A stretch of 64,000 nt of DNA from Ficedula albicollis (taxonomy: Eukaryota > Chordata > Aves > Passeriformes > Muscicapidae), in NCBI RefSeq assembly GCF_000247815.1, contig NC_021683.1, forward strand, positions 5,349,521 through 5,413,520, written 5' to 3'. This document shows, one piece after another, positions 52,060-64,000 of this stretch. A model generated the notes under the pieces. That model had not been told where the DNA came from. It did no database searches and saw nothing but the letters and a program-made list of their open reading frames with translations. Within the stretch, counting starts at the first letter, position 1. Each line of letters starts with the position of its first letter. The translations under genes were made by a program, and so were the position numbers.

Positions 52060-52800
52060 TATTCTTAGAAAAGTTTTCCTAATATATAGCTTACATATTG
52101 CTCCCTCTGAATTAAATGAATTCCTGTGTTATTGGTCTCATATTCTTGTTTATTATGCTGGAAGATCCTATCATATTCTCCTGAGTCTCCTCTTTTCCAG
52201 ACTGAGCAAATAATGAAGAATTCAGCCTTGCACTATAGGAAGATGTTTTCCTCTAAAATTTGTCTGCATTTTGGTTAAAATATGATGTTCTGAAATGTAC
52301 CCTAAGAGAAGTTACACTAATGCTTAATGAAAGGGAATAATTGCTTTTGATGTCTGACACAGATCGGTCGTATTAATACATCATTGAATGAGCTTTGCTC
52401 TTTTTGTTGCAGTGTGTCAGTGTTGAGTCATATTCCACCTGGGGTCCTCCATAACTCCCAGCACTCATTTTGCAGTATTCTTATTTAACCAGTTATTTCT
52501 TATTTTGCATTTGTTCTTTTGACTTCTCCTACTTTCCTGCTACTTAGCACTTGCTTTTGTTCAATGTCTTGACTTGATCTAAGGGTCTTTATTTAATACA
52601 TCAAGACTGTTCTGAATTCTAGGATAGTCTTTCAAAACAGTCACAACCTTTCCCAACATCTGTACCTTCTGCATTGTCCTTTCAATGAGCTGAGTCATTT
52701 ATGAGAATGCGGAATTGACCTGGATTCAGGACAGATCCTTGGGGGACCTTGCTTGATACATCCCGCTACTCTCAACACTTGTGGGAAGAAAAACTGGTAT
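52060..52800 (-). mobile_element. Ancient amniote CR1/L3-type LINE relic
   Basis: Ordered, gapped resemblance (reverse-complement orientation) to the old CR1 family common in turtles: CTCCTCTTTTCCAGACTGAGCAAA (52190-52213), then TTAATACATCATTGAATGAGCTTTGCTCTTTTTGTTGCA followed by GTCAGTGTTGAGTCATATT (about 52373-52435), TTTTGCATTTGTTCTTTTGAC (52502-52522), TCTGAATTCTAGGATAGTCTTTCAAAACAGTCACAACCTTTCCCAACAT, TCATTTATGAGAATGCGGAATTGACCTGGATTCAGGACAGATCCTTGGGGGACCTTGCTTGATAC. The order and spacing match one continuous element of about 740 bp. It predates birds, unlike the three younger CR1 copies. No intact frame remains. Confidence 0.72.
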
Positions 52801-53735
52801 TTGAGCATAAGCTTTGGCCTTAATTTGGGAACAGCAAGGCATTAGGGCAGCTCATGTCACCATCTGAAGCAAAGCCTCGGCTTGGTAAAACAGGATGGAC
52901 ATGAAAATACACATGAGCATCACCTGTACAAACTGTCCTGTGCCTCTGCCCTGCCCAGCACTCAGCACCACGCACTGCCTTCACTCCCTGAATGCACACT
53001 GCCTCGAAGGGGGTTATAAATACACATCCTCCTTCAGTTGGAGAAGGAAGAAGAGGATGCAGATGGGTGAGAACTGTTCCAGTGCAGCTCCCGCTCTCGC
53101 CCGGCGCATAATGAGATCAGAATGCAAGCAGGAATGTGTGGAGGAGTGGAGCTGGCAAGGATTCACCAGCCTGAATTATTCTAAGCCTATTCCATCCCTA
53201 ATCAAACCATTTTGCTTTTTTATTTTTTATTTTGGTGTGCAAAGGTGCTTTATGGAGCTGTTTCTGTTGGAACATAAAATTCAAGCTCTTTTTACTCCAG
53301 GAGCAAATTCTAGTTGACAGGATATTGCTCTTTGGGTGAGTTTTTGGTGTGCTGGGCTTCTTATAGTATCCTTTGCTCTTGCTATTTCAGAGCACTTGGC
53401 ATTTCCCTGCTATGTAGCCAATTTACTGGATGCTGGAAAGTGAAATTGGATCTTTAAAAGGATCCTGGATAATTTCTGATGCTAATATAAATCTTGAAAA
53501 AAACAACAACCCAAACAGAAAAGGGGTGGGCAGAGCCATATCACATGAGTTATCCAGACTTGTTTACATCCTGATTTGCAAAAGATACAGCTTGACCCCA
53601 GTGTAACCTTGAAGTCTACACAGGGAGAGGAAGTACTATGTAAATTAGAGCAGCCAAAACAAAACAGGCAGACAGAAAGCTGAGTGTACAGAACAAGCTG
53701 GGGAGGACTCTCAAACACTTGCTAGGGAGAAGAAA
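52801..53735. other. Non-coding stretch
   Basis: A 140-codon + strand frame (52895-53317) begins in a GC-richer patch; the product shows no recognisable domain and the region lacks convincing splice sites. Nothing else is supported. Confidence 0.42.
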
Positions 53736-54019
<284 letters not shown>

Positions 54020-55891
54020 TGGGATATAAATGGCTGTGAAAAAAACCCCTTTGCTAAGAAAAAGTGGCCACACCCATTTTCCACAGTATAGGGGCAATGT
54101 GTTTTCCTGCACCAGCCATGACCTCCCATGGAAGTCCTTCCTTACAGAGGAGCAGTTCTGAGTGCCCAGGGAAACCTCCTTGTGCCCAGGCTTTTTGGCT
54201 GCAATCTAAATGGGGTTTAAAGATGGAAGTGGTGTCCTGAGGGCTCTGCCAGGGGGGCAAAGCCATGCACACTAAAGCAGAGAATGGCTGGTGGTGGTGA
54301 GCAAGCCTTGTGTCAGTCCCCCATGGTTGATAAAGACAGGGGAGAGCAGACCAAAGGCTGTGCATCATCCAGGAGCTCTGCAGCACCCCTGGGGCCATGC
54401 AGGTCACTCTGTAGTTCTGCACTGGGACACACCTGTGTGGCTGACCCAAGAAGAGACTGAGAAAGAGATCTGGAGAGAAAGCAGTGTCATTTTTGCAGTG
54501 AGTTAAAAGCTTTCCATCCCACTTTAGTTTTAGGTGTCCTTAACTCTGTACTCCCATTCCTGAGGCTGAGCCTCTCCACACTTTTGACAATGCCTGGTAT
54601 TTTCCTCTTGTGCCTCTGTGGCACGGTGGTTTAGGGAGTGGAGTCACCTGAGGACTTCTGCTGTGAAGTGATGCATCATCACTTTCAGCTCCAAGCAGCA
54701 CAAAGGAGGTCAGAGCGTGGCACCTGGCACAGCAGCAGCTGCAGGTTGGCACGGCAGCAGCTGAGGGTGTTTTGTGTCTAACCACAACCCCCTGAGCTGC
54801 TGGGTGGCTGTGGGTGCAGCTTTCTCATGCACTCACCATGTCAGGAGTGTTATTCCCTGCCTTGTTACTTGGAGTCGATTGTAGGAGAGGGAAAGTGATT
54901 CCCATGCAAACCCCTCTGGGCTCTTGAACCCACAAAACTGTTAATCTCTGAATTCGAATCTCTGGGTGGAGGATGGAGTGCAGCAGTTGTGAGCAGTATT
55001 TTAAGCCTTTAAATAAACTAATTGTTTAGTCTGCTGCAGGCAGAACCCAAGCTCAGTAGAAGTGTGGTTTGTGGCCAGCAGCAGGTTCACAACTAGCAAA
55101 GTTTAGGAGGCAACTGTGAGATAAGACGGGCTAAAAAGGTGTAACTCCATCCCCTGAAATCCCCATTAAACAAATTCTGAGCCACTTTGCTGTACTGGGG
55201 AGAGCTCTTACTCGGGTGAGCATTGTCTGCTTCCAGGAACAGTAACTTTTCTTTTCCTGAATGTCACATTTCTTGCTCCTGAAGAAACCAGAGCTGTTCT
55301 TGGAGCAGGACTGACCTGAGCAACTGTTCCATTCCTTGGCACATCCTGGGCTCAGTAGGGACGACACTCTTCAAGCCTCTCTCAAGATGCTGTGAATGGT
55401 CACTTGGGGGTCAAGTGAAATTCATGAAGAACGCCAGTGCCAGAATTTGTTGGTTCTGTTGAGAAATAAGAGGTATATTGTGCATAATGATGTCTGTGAA
55501 CTTTTCATGGCCCTTGCTTGCCTGCTGTCTCCTACCAGCCACAAACACACAATATACACTGGTACTTTTCTCTCTCAGAAAACCATCACTGTTTAAGTGT
55601 AAATTGACCTTTTGGTATGTATATATATATAGAAGCAAAATATGCTTCCTATGAACACTAATTGGCGTGAGAGTCTTGCTTTAAATGCAGAGATTTTAGT
55701 TATAGAAAGCTTCTGCAGCCACTGAACTGTGTTTGTACAGGAAAAAATTGAAAGAGAAAGTAAATGTGAGAAATGAATCTTTTAAGGCAAAGGCAGGAAG
55801 GGAAGTTTAGGAAATACTAAGGCAATCAGAGTTGCTCTTTATTCCTTGCACTGCAGGTCTGTCAGTTTTCAGGGGTTTGAGCACAGGAAAA
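54020..55891. other. Non-coding, GC-richer stretch
   Basis: GC-richer sequence at 54090-54830 with several overlapping frames (131 codons minus at 54054-54449) and no recognisable protein. An AT run is at 55619-55630. Nothing else is supported. Confidence 0.42.
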
Positions 55892-56035
55892 GATCATGGA
55901 ATCAGAGAATGGCTTGGGTTGGAAGAGACATTAAGGATCATCTGGTTATATCCCACTGCCATGGACAGAGACATCTCCCACTACACCACTGGTTGCTACA
56001 GCCTGGCCTTGGACACTTCCAGGACACTTTCTAGG
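55892..56035 (-). mobile_element. CR1 LINE 3' end fragment
   Basis: Antisense CR1 3' end on the + strand: ATCATGGAATCAGAGAATGG, CTTGGGTTGGAAGAGACATTAAGGATCATCTGG, CCCACTGCCATGGACAGAGACA, CAGCCTGGCCTTGGACACTTCCAGG. The order is that of an avian CR1, with scattered substitutions. Heavily 5'-truncated, about 145 bp. Confidence 0.9.
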
Positions 56036-59000
56036 CTGGAAAGCAAATATCTCTCTCCAGTGCAGACCATAAGGTTCAGCTGGGTCTGAAAATCTGGCTT
56101 TCAATTCGTTCTCTCTTCAGATTTTGACCATGTGGGAAATATTTATTCCTCCTTGCACAGAAATTTATGAACTAAATGGGAAATGTATCTTCTTAGTATT
56201 TAATTTGCTTGGTGATTAAAAGAAATTAGTTTCAACCATTGAGCAGTTTAGCAAATCTCCATTAATTTTTATAAGGAAATACTTGCCTGACTTTTTCTGC
56301 AAATTTATATGAAAAAGAATAGCTACTAAATCTTCTCCCATCTGTGAGTTTTTGATAAGGATATTGCTAATGTGAATAATCAGAAACTGAATCCTAATTG
56401 GATGCTAATGTGTTAAGTGTAATGTAGCCTCTACTTCATAAATAACAATTGGATTGTGAAGTTAAAATAGTGCAATGACAGTGCCCAGAAGTATTTTGGT
56501 AAGTAAACTTATTTTCAGATTTTTAAAGCAACCAGGCAGAATCAGGAATGTAATTCAGCATGTACTCAAGCATCTGGCTATTTAAGCCATGTCGACCTAC
56601 AGTGCCTTTGGAAATCTGTTCCTTTTCTTTTCAAAGCATCAGTGAAGGATATAACTTGTTGTATTCTCTTGGTTTTCAGACAGTGCTGAGGTAATTTACA
56701 GTGATAACGCTGTCACTGCTGAGCTAAAACCAGTGTGTAATGAAAAGTGTGATGTTTTCAAATACTGAATGAGTCAATATTTCCCCAATGTTTTTCAGAT
56801 ACACTATGATAAAGTAGTCTTTCAGATTACTGATTCCAGGTTTGTATTAATCTTTTTCCATCACACTTTTATAAGTAAGGCTTTTGTTATTGCTTTATTT
56901 TACTAAACTGAACCAGTAATCTGATCTCACTTTTTGAGACTTAACATTGTTCTATAAATACAGCTTTGGGCTAGAAATTATTTTAATTTTTGACAGTTTC
57001 CATATCATTTTTATTGTTTGTGCCCGCCACTAAATTATCTCAAAACATTGTACCGTGGCTAAGGGCTAAATTGGGTCTCTCAGAGAACTGTTTAATTCTT
57101 AGGCAACATTTATTCATATATGATTTAATAAGACAGCACAAGGACTAGGTGAATGTAATTTGAAAAATGAAAGGAGAAGTAAAAAATTATTTGCTTTCCA
57201 GCCAAAAAGGAAAGGAGCATTTTTTGACTGCCACCTTCCCTGTGGCTCTTGTGGTACCCCAGTAAAGACTTAATGGTGGTGACTCAGCCATGGGCAGAGT
57301 TCAGAACAGCCCCACCAGACAAGCACTGCACCAGCCCATTACTCAGGAGTGCTGCTTATTGCACATCATCCCTGGGCTGTGCTGGCAGGGGATTGCACTG
57401 GAAATGAGGGGTTTGTGGTGCAGCCTGCTCAGCCCCTGCCTGAGGGCAATGGGTGGCCCGAGTGCTGACAGGAATGATATGGTACCTTATGGGTGGCCTG
57501 ACCTTTTTACCTAATGGGGGAATCTAGAACACCATTAAAAATCAGAAATTAGGAAATCAAATTTGCAAGCTATTGCTGCAAGTCTGTCTTTTCCCACTAA
57601 TAAATCAGTTAACTAAGAGGGATGTAAGTTTTGTCTCAGTTTTGATGGGACTGTGCCAACATTACTATACTGACAGGGGCCCCAGAGCTGAGCTGTTGTT
57701 GAGCCAGGTGGTTGAAGGAGTTGAAGCAGCAAAGGTCTCAGTGTGGGCTGCAGAATCTCTCTGAGATGCTGGGTAGGGGCTGTCCTAACAGCCAAGCATT
57801 CTACAGTGCAGCCTTTCTTGCTGGTGAGACCTATAAAATGGAAAGAAACCTGGAAAAACCCTAAAAACCTTCTCCCTCAGTGCAGACCAGGGCAGGTCTG
57901 TGCTGTGCTGGGTTTTCTGTGCACAGTTATCCCTCTCTGCCAGTGTTATTATTGATGCTTTATATAAGATCATGTATCCTAGTTTCTTATGATTCCCCTG
58001 TTGAGAAAGACTTAATATTCTATCATGTCCCTTGCTTTATTCTGTAGCTGCCCCTACACTTTTGCCCCATGACTGTGGGGAGGCTGGTCCTGCCCCCCTT
58101 CCAGAAGAAACTGAATGGTTACCTCTATGTAGGGGCAGCATGAGCAGGCAAATCCATAAAGAGTTTAATTAGGTTAAGGATAAATTTCAAAGCAGATATA
58201 AGCCTCTAAAATGTAGACATAAACAGAGCTTGCCATGGGGCATGTGTGTCCTTATGCTGCTGCTGAGGACACTGCAGAGGCAGCCACTGGCTTCTGTCTG
58301 TAATTCCAAGTTGTGGGCTTGGATCACAGCTTTGTGAAAAGCTCTAAACTCTGCTCTGTTCTGGATAATTTATTTATACTTTTTTTCTTCCTTCCATGAA
58401 ACAATAAGGTTTCACTTTTACTTTGGACTTCATCTGAAATTGATGCTGACCATTAGTCATACCCTTTAAATGAACCTATAAATACAATCCAGACTGGAAC
58501 TCTGCCCCCTCCCGCCTGCCAGTTTACAGCATGCTACAAAAAAAATGCAAACTCTTGCTTCTTGCTAAATAGTCTGACTCATGTTTTCTGGTTGGGAAAA
58601 GGGAGTGGCATCCTGCAAGGCTGCAAACCCTGTGCAGCTCCATGTGACACAGTGAGTGTGCAGTATGGAAAGGAAAATACAGGCTTTGTTTGCTTAGCTT
58701 TATGGCTGAAATGCAATTAATGGCAAATGGATTCAAAATATGGATTATAAAGTCATGGTATAACTGAATCTCATGTGTTTATAAAGACAACTTAAAATGC
58801 ATTTTTAAAAGAAATTCAATGTAGGGCTATTAAGAAAACCCACTTAAGTCTGATGACTGAAAAAATGCAGACATGGAAATATTCTTAGTTTCCAGATTAT
58901 TTTCATTCCAAGGTGTTTGGAATAGCTAATTTTTTTTTTTAATCTTAGATTTTTTATTTTTATTTTTTATTTTCCAGTTTTTCTGGAATTATTTTTCCTT

Positions 59001-62000
59001 TTTCATAAGTATGATCAAAATTTTAATATACTTAATATACTTAATATACTTAAATTTAATTAAATGCTTAACCATCTCAGCAAGAAAGGGTGTAAATTCT
59101 GTTAATAAATTTTAATAGAAACAAGTACCATTTGTGAAAATCCTCCCCTCAGATTACAATAACATAAACTTTTTTTTCCTTTTTAGATGTTGTTTCTTTT
59201 CTTTGATAGAAATTTTATCAAGTCTCTTGCTGCAAGAAAAAGATCCCAGAAATATGCAGCTCTTTGTGTATCAATATTAAACCACCTGTAATTTCAAAGA
59301 AGTGAAACCAAGCTCTAACGCTCAGGTTGACAGATATTATCCAGTATAAAAAGCCTGATTGTTTCTATGGGAAGCATTATCATCCCCACAGATTACAGCA
59401 ATCCTTATATACTTAGCAAGGAACACCAACCCAAGAACAAAACAAAACCAGGGCTCCAAGGGTACAAACTGGCCATTACTGTCCAGTACCATTCCTTTTA
59501 AGCTTAACCAGCTGTGAGATGTTAAAAATTGTAATTTCCCTTCCCTTCCAGGAAATCCTTTGGGAAATCCACTCTGCTGCAATCCCTGAACTCTGCAGAG
59601 CCCAGCACATGCTGCCAGCAGAGCAGGAGCAGGCACAGGCAGGGTCCTGAGGATGCCTGGGGGGTTTGGGGGCATCAAGGCACCACCTCCCCACCTTGCA
59701 TCCCACCCTCCTCTTAGATCTGGTCTGGCTGCTTTGTAACCCCACTGTTGGGGCACTGTATGAACCCAGCACACGGTGCTAAGAGTGCAGTGCAGTCCTT
59801 TGAAGGTAATAGGCTTTTCCTCTTGTGAGATGCTGCCTTTTTTGCTCTGTTCCCCAGTGATGGGAACCTGCTTTAAGCAGCAAGGAATCAATTCTTCTGG
59901 TGTTGAGCCACAATGGAGAGAGAATGGTAGAAGTTGTATGCACCACAATGTTTTCCTTTAGTCTGAGTGTTTAAAAATTCAGTATAATAATTAATGCACG
60001 TGAGATGGTAGGGGATCCACACAGAAGTTTGGAGAATTTCAGAATTATGGTGATTATGCATTTCCATGCATGTAGGTATTGTGATCTTGGACTACATGAT
60101 CCCATTTTTTCCCTGAGAGTCTGCCTGCCACAATACACAGGCTGGATGCACAAGGGAGACAAATTAAGATTGCATGTGCAGCTGTAAATGTGACATTTGG
60201 AAGGTCTGAAATAGAACAGAACTAGCATTATTTTAATGTAGCTTTTTGTATGCATGCAAATAAGCTTGTGGCTTATGTTCATCTCCCAGGTGCTTGAAGA
60301 CTTTGATATTTGTTGTATTTAGTGGCTCTGTACTTGTCACTTCAAGAAATGGGGATGTGAAGCACAGTAGTGGAATGAAGATTGCACTGAGGTAAGGTGT
60401 GTTTCACTGCACCTCGAGTCAAATTACTGTTGATGTTTAAGACACATTAATTCATTACAAGTTTGGAAAGACACATGCTATTGATTGTGTTCTGCCTGAG
60501 TAAGAATTTTCCCAGTTTTCTCTCTCCTATCCTCATCTGTAATGGTCTGTCTGCTGAAGATCACTTTTAGGCAGCACTGATGTGGGTCCAGCTGCTTGTA
60601 AAATTCGGTTAGTTATTCAAAGAATACCAGATTTTCTTTTCTAGAAAAGGAACTAGTTTTCTATAGGCTTTTACAAATCAAATGGCAAAAATGGAGTTAG
60701 TTAAGCTCACATTATATGAGCATCTTGAAAGATGACCAGAACCACTTGGACATGGTGGCATCCAGCTCCTCTATTTGTCTGTTAATGTGAGGGTTACTGA
60801 ACACCCCAAACTTGAATGCACAAACCATCCTTGTGCTGAGGGGGTACACACACAGAACCCTCATTCTGAATTCTGGGCTTTGACTGATAAAATAATCAAC
60901 AAGTATTACCCTGTTTTTTGATAATAGTATCTGAAGTTGGATTAGATCTTAATATCTTTGAAGTAACTAATTTTGTAATTATTTCTTAGGAAGGCTTTTT
61001 AAAAGTCGTTATGAAAAGTAAAGTCAAAGCCTTGCTAACAATCTGCTTATGACAACAAGTATAGGAAAAGTGGGGTAGTGGGGTAGTCATGCAAAGTGGT
61101 AGACTTCTAGAAATGGACATTTTTTGGCTCTGCTATTCTTAAATGAATGCCATTGACTTTATGGGAAGAAAAAAGGATAAGGAATGTGGTGTCTCCTGGG
61201 AAAGCTGAGCTATGGTCTGCCTCACTCTGAGCCACTGACCCTCAGGGTGGATTTGCAGTGTTAGATGAGCTTGGAAGGCATCAGCCTGTCCTGGCATGGG
61301 GAAGGAGAGATGGAGGAGATGCAGCAGTGGTGTTTCATTATGTGCTGGACCAGCCAGAGTCAGCTCTTCCAGCTCTTCTTGCTCATTTTCACCTGCACTG
61401 CTAAGGAAGCTTTTGCATGTTCTAGAGCAGCCATAAATCTGTGCACAACCTGTTTCTGCTTCCTTCAGAACCTGATACTTCCCCTTCCACATCACCCAAT
61501 GCAAGTTCAGTCAATATCCACCTTATTCTGTGAAATGAGTTGCCAAGGTGTGCATCTAGGCAATTATTTTATTGTTTTGATTGCATTAAAAAGCTGCACC
61601 TGCAATATCCAAAAAATATGGAAATATTTTGCATCCAATATTATCACAATGTTGCTTAATTCCTTAATGAAGATAAAAATGGCTTATTCCACTACCAAAA
61701 GGGAAAAGAAAATTATCTGACCATATGGTGTCATCTCTACACAGAGAGTTTGAAATAAAGAGAGGCTGTTTCTCGTAGATATGACAAAAACTAAAGACAT
61801 TTTACCACAAAGTGATGACTTTTTTGAAGAAGGTGCCCTTTATCCCAGAAACAACATAAGCATGACATGATGTGGCAGTTACCATGGCAACTAATTATTT
61901 TTTATTGAACAACAAGAATAAGCACAATAGCTTCACAAACCCAAGCATATCTTGGCAAGCAAGTTAAAATATCCTGGGGCATCATCAACATGCGCAGTTA

Positions 62001-64000
62001 TCATTTTTATTTTCTTTTTTTTTTTTTTTTTCTCTTTGAGAGGGTTTTAAAAAAATTTGAATACATACAAATATATTAGATTATGAGTCAGAAGAGGTGC
62101 GTTACTTTTTCATCTGACCTCTTCCTTTACCAAAATCTCCTCTTGACATTGTTGTGCTACTGAGGAATCGTGGCCATTTAAGTTGCAATGGGCAGCATCC
62201 ACCTTGGTTTTGCCCTGGAATTGATGATTCCACATTTTAAGGAGATGCCCAAGTAAGGAGTGAAAGGTTGACAATTTAGCTGACAGGAGAACGTGACAAG
62301 GAAAACAGAACAGATGGGGCCCTTGAAAATACCATTCTTTGGAAGTATGTGGAATCAATTTAATCCACAACAACAGTACAATGAAGAATTTTATGCTTTA
62401 ATTATGAGGCTGAAAGAGAGATGGTTTTGATCCAGATATTATTGATTTAGTTGACTGTGGGTAATAAAGTAATACAGAAATGGTAGTGTCTGTTTCAGGC
62501 CTGGCTGAAGTCAACTGCACATTCTTTTTTTTAGAGACCCTTTTAATAAATTGGAATGAACTTTAATGAACATCACACTCAATATGTGAGTTAAGGGTGA
62601 TGTATTGATGTTACCAAAGTTGATGAAACTTTTGCTGTGTTTGCACAATATTGTCCAGATAGAGATGCAAGGAGAAAGTCCGTGACACTTCTTCATTTAA
62701 CATCCAGAAGTGTAGGGGTTTGGATAAATTACTTCAAAAATAGCAATGTTTTCAATAGCAAATCTCAGTGAGTAAACATTCCCATCTGATGATACAGGTA
62801 TGTAACTCAGTCTATATAATTCTCTATGCTAAATTCTTGCTCTCACTCCTGTTATTGCAGACCATCTTGAAAGCAAGTAACATTGAGCCTGAGTAGCAGA
62901 ATTGCTGCTATAGTTTCAACTGTGCATGCAGGCTCATCTCAGGACAGATCATATGTACTGCCAAAGCCAAAACATTTCAAGAATTTTTCCATCTCCATTT
63001 GATAAATGAGAATGAAAGAAGAAAATCTCCGTCTTGGTTCTTCCATTCAGGGTGACCTTATAACTGAGGATCTCTGGTTTAATTCTAGCCTCAGTTTAAG
63101 AAAAAAAAGAAAAGATCCTTCAACCACACATTCAACCTCGAGTTCAGTATTTTGGTTTGGTTCTGAGTCAGTTGTGTTAAACCAGTTAAGGTCAGATTTA
63201 GTCTGGAGAGGCTGCAAAATTACAGGATCAAATGACACACGATGTTCTGTGGAACTGAATTGCATTAGAGGTTGCATAAACACCATTAATATTGCTTAAC
63301 ATTGCTGTGGCATCTGAAGCAGTAAGAAATCAGAGAAGTGGAGAGTCTGCATGTGTAGTAAAAGTACCTTTGTGTGATGGAGAATTGAACAAGACCTGCC
63401 AGGAAGGCTCGTGTCTCACAGGAGGTGCTGCTCACGTTCAGGGGGTCTTGTTCAACAGCCCAGCCTGGATTAGGGGAAATGGCCTCTGAAAAGGACAAAA
63501 TCCCCATTGTCAGGCTGTCACTGCTGGCTGTCTTTCACTGAAACACAGGAGACAGAATTACTTTTTCAGTGCTGTTGAAGATTTAGTGGTTTTTTTTGTA
63601 GAGTTGGAAGTACTGATTTCAGTGCCCTGCACCAATTCTGATAGAGATTAATTAGTTTTGATGGTCTAAAAATGTCCCTGAGAAGCTCTGCCCAGTTGTG
63701 CTAGTGAGAGTGCCTAAAACATGAAATACTTATTCTCACTTTGGTTAAGACCAGAATAGCAAGTTACTAATTTTGGTACTTAGTGCCTAGAAAGTCACTA
63801 CTTGCTTCTGCTGATGTGGACACAGTGGAGTAACCTCTGGGTAAAGGGAGAGGTGGGATAATTTGTGAGGTGTTAGAAATTCTCATATTCCTGCAGGATG
63901 AGGCACTGGAGCTCTCCACTAGTTTTGTCAGGCACTTGATTCTTGGTGGGTGTGCACTGGGGTTCTCTCTGCTGCTGCTGAAGAAACTCCTCACATCATC
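56036..64000. other. Non-coding stretch, no gene recognised
   Basis: Mostly AT-rich unique-looking DNA up to the end of the window. A 9-bp unit (ttaatatac) is repeated three times at 59023-59049, and a 17-T run is at 62015-62031. Frames of 203 codons (minus, 59337-59948) and 151 codons (plus, 61265-61720) have no recognisable domain and lie in locally GC-richer or mixed sequence. Confidence 0.42.
59023..59049. repeat. 9-bp tandem repeat (ttaatatac x3)
   Basis: Three perfect copies of ttaatatac followed by a partial copy (ttaa), in an AT-rich block. Confidence 0.9.

Noticed and set aside
59337..59948. 203-codon minus-strand open frame
   Set aside because: No recognisable domain, biased composition, and other frames open in the same patch. 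Treated as chance.
61265..61720. 151-codon plus-strand open frame with a minus-strand frame opposite
   Set aside because: No domain, no splice context, ends in A-rich low-information sequence.

Overview
This window looks like a gene-poor stretch of a bird nuclear chromosome. The recognisable mobile sequences are avian-type CR1 LINE 3' ends (around 23.1, 43.1 and 55.9 kb), one much older amniote CR1 relic (around 52.1-52.8 kb) and a few decayed MIR-like CORE-SINE relics (around 5.1, 13.3, 34.6 and 39.2 kb). Interspersed repeats are sparse and most of the sequence is AT-rich and unique-looking. There is no sign of bacterial, organellar or viral organisation: no operons, no dense ORFs, no rRNA, no tRNA and no CRISPR. 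CR1 also occurs in turtles and crocodilians, so 'bird' is an inference from the CR1 subtype and the low repeat load.

The only coding sequence I can support is at the left edge: a probable terminal exon on the + strand (330-509). It has a splice acceptor, 59 codons and a stop, followed by a candidate 3' UTR with an AATAAA at 1003-1008. I do not recognise the protein. From about 1 kb to 64 kb I see no convincing exon on either strand. The remaining open frames read as chance frames, shadows of homopolymers, or remnants of the CR1 reverse transcriptase.

The most striking structures are two very long poly(C) tracts: 741 C at 6556-7296 and 226 C at 53764-53989. Each is inserted into a poly(A) or poly(T) tract, with the homopolymer and neighbouring bases repeated on both sides. 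This shared architecture suggests a sequencing or assembly artefact at homopolymers, although a real expansion cannot be excluded from sequence alone.

The second theme is a set of five local tandem duplications. Four are nearly identical between copies: about 521 bp at 19.1-20.2 kb, 526 bp at 31.8-32.8 kb, 139 bp at 39.4 kb, and 67 bp directly abutting it. An 82-bp one at 33.5 kb is more diverged. The 19-kb duplication carries a 29-bp templated insert at its junction, copied from inside the unit. That is a template-switching signature, or else an assembly of two haplotypes in series.

I did not find a new multi-gene system here. The best candidates for follow-up are the poly(C) tracts, the duplication junctions, the unidentified C-terminal exon, and a few AT-rich blocks that could be conserved non-coding elements.
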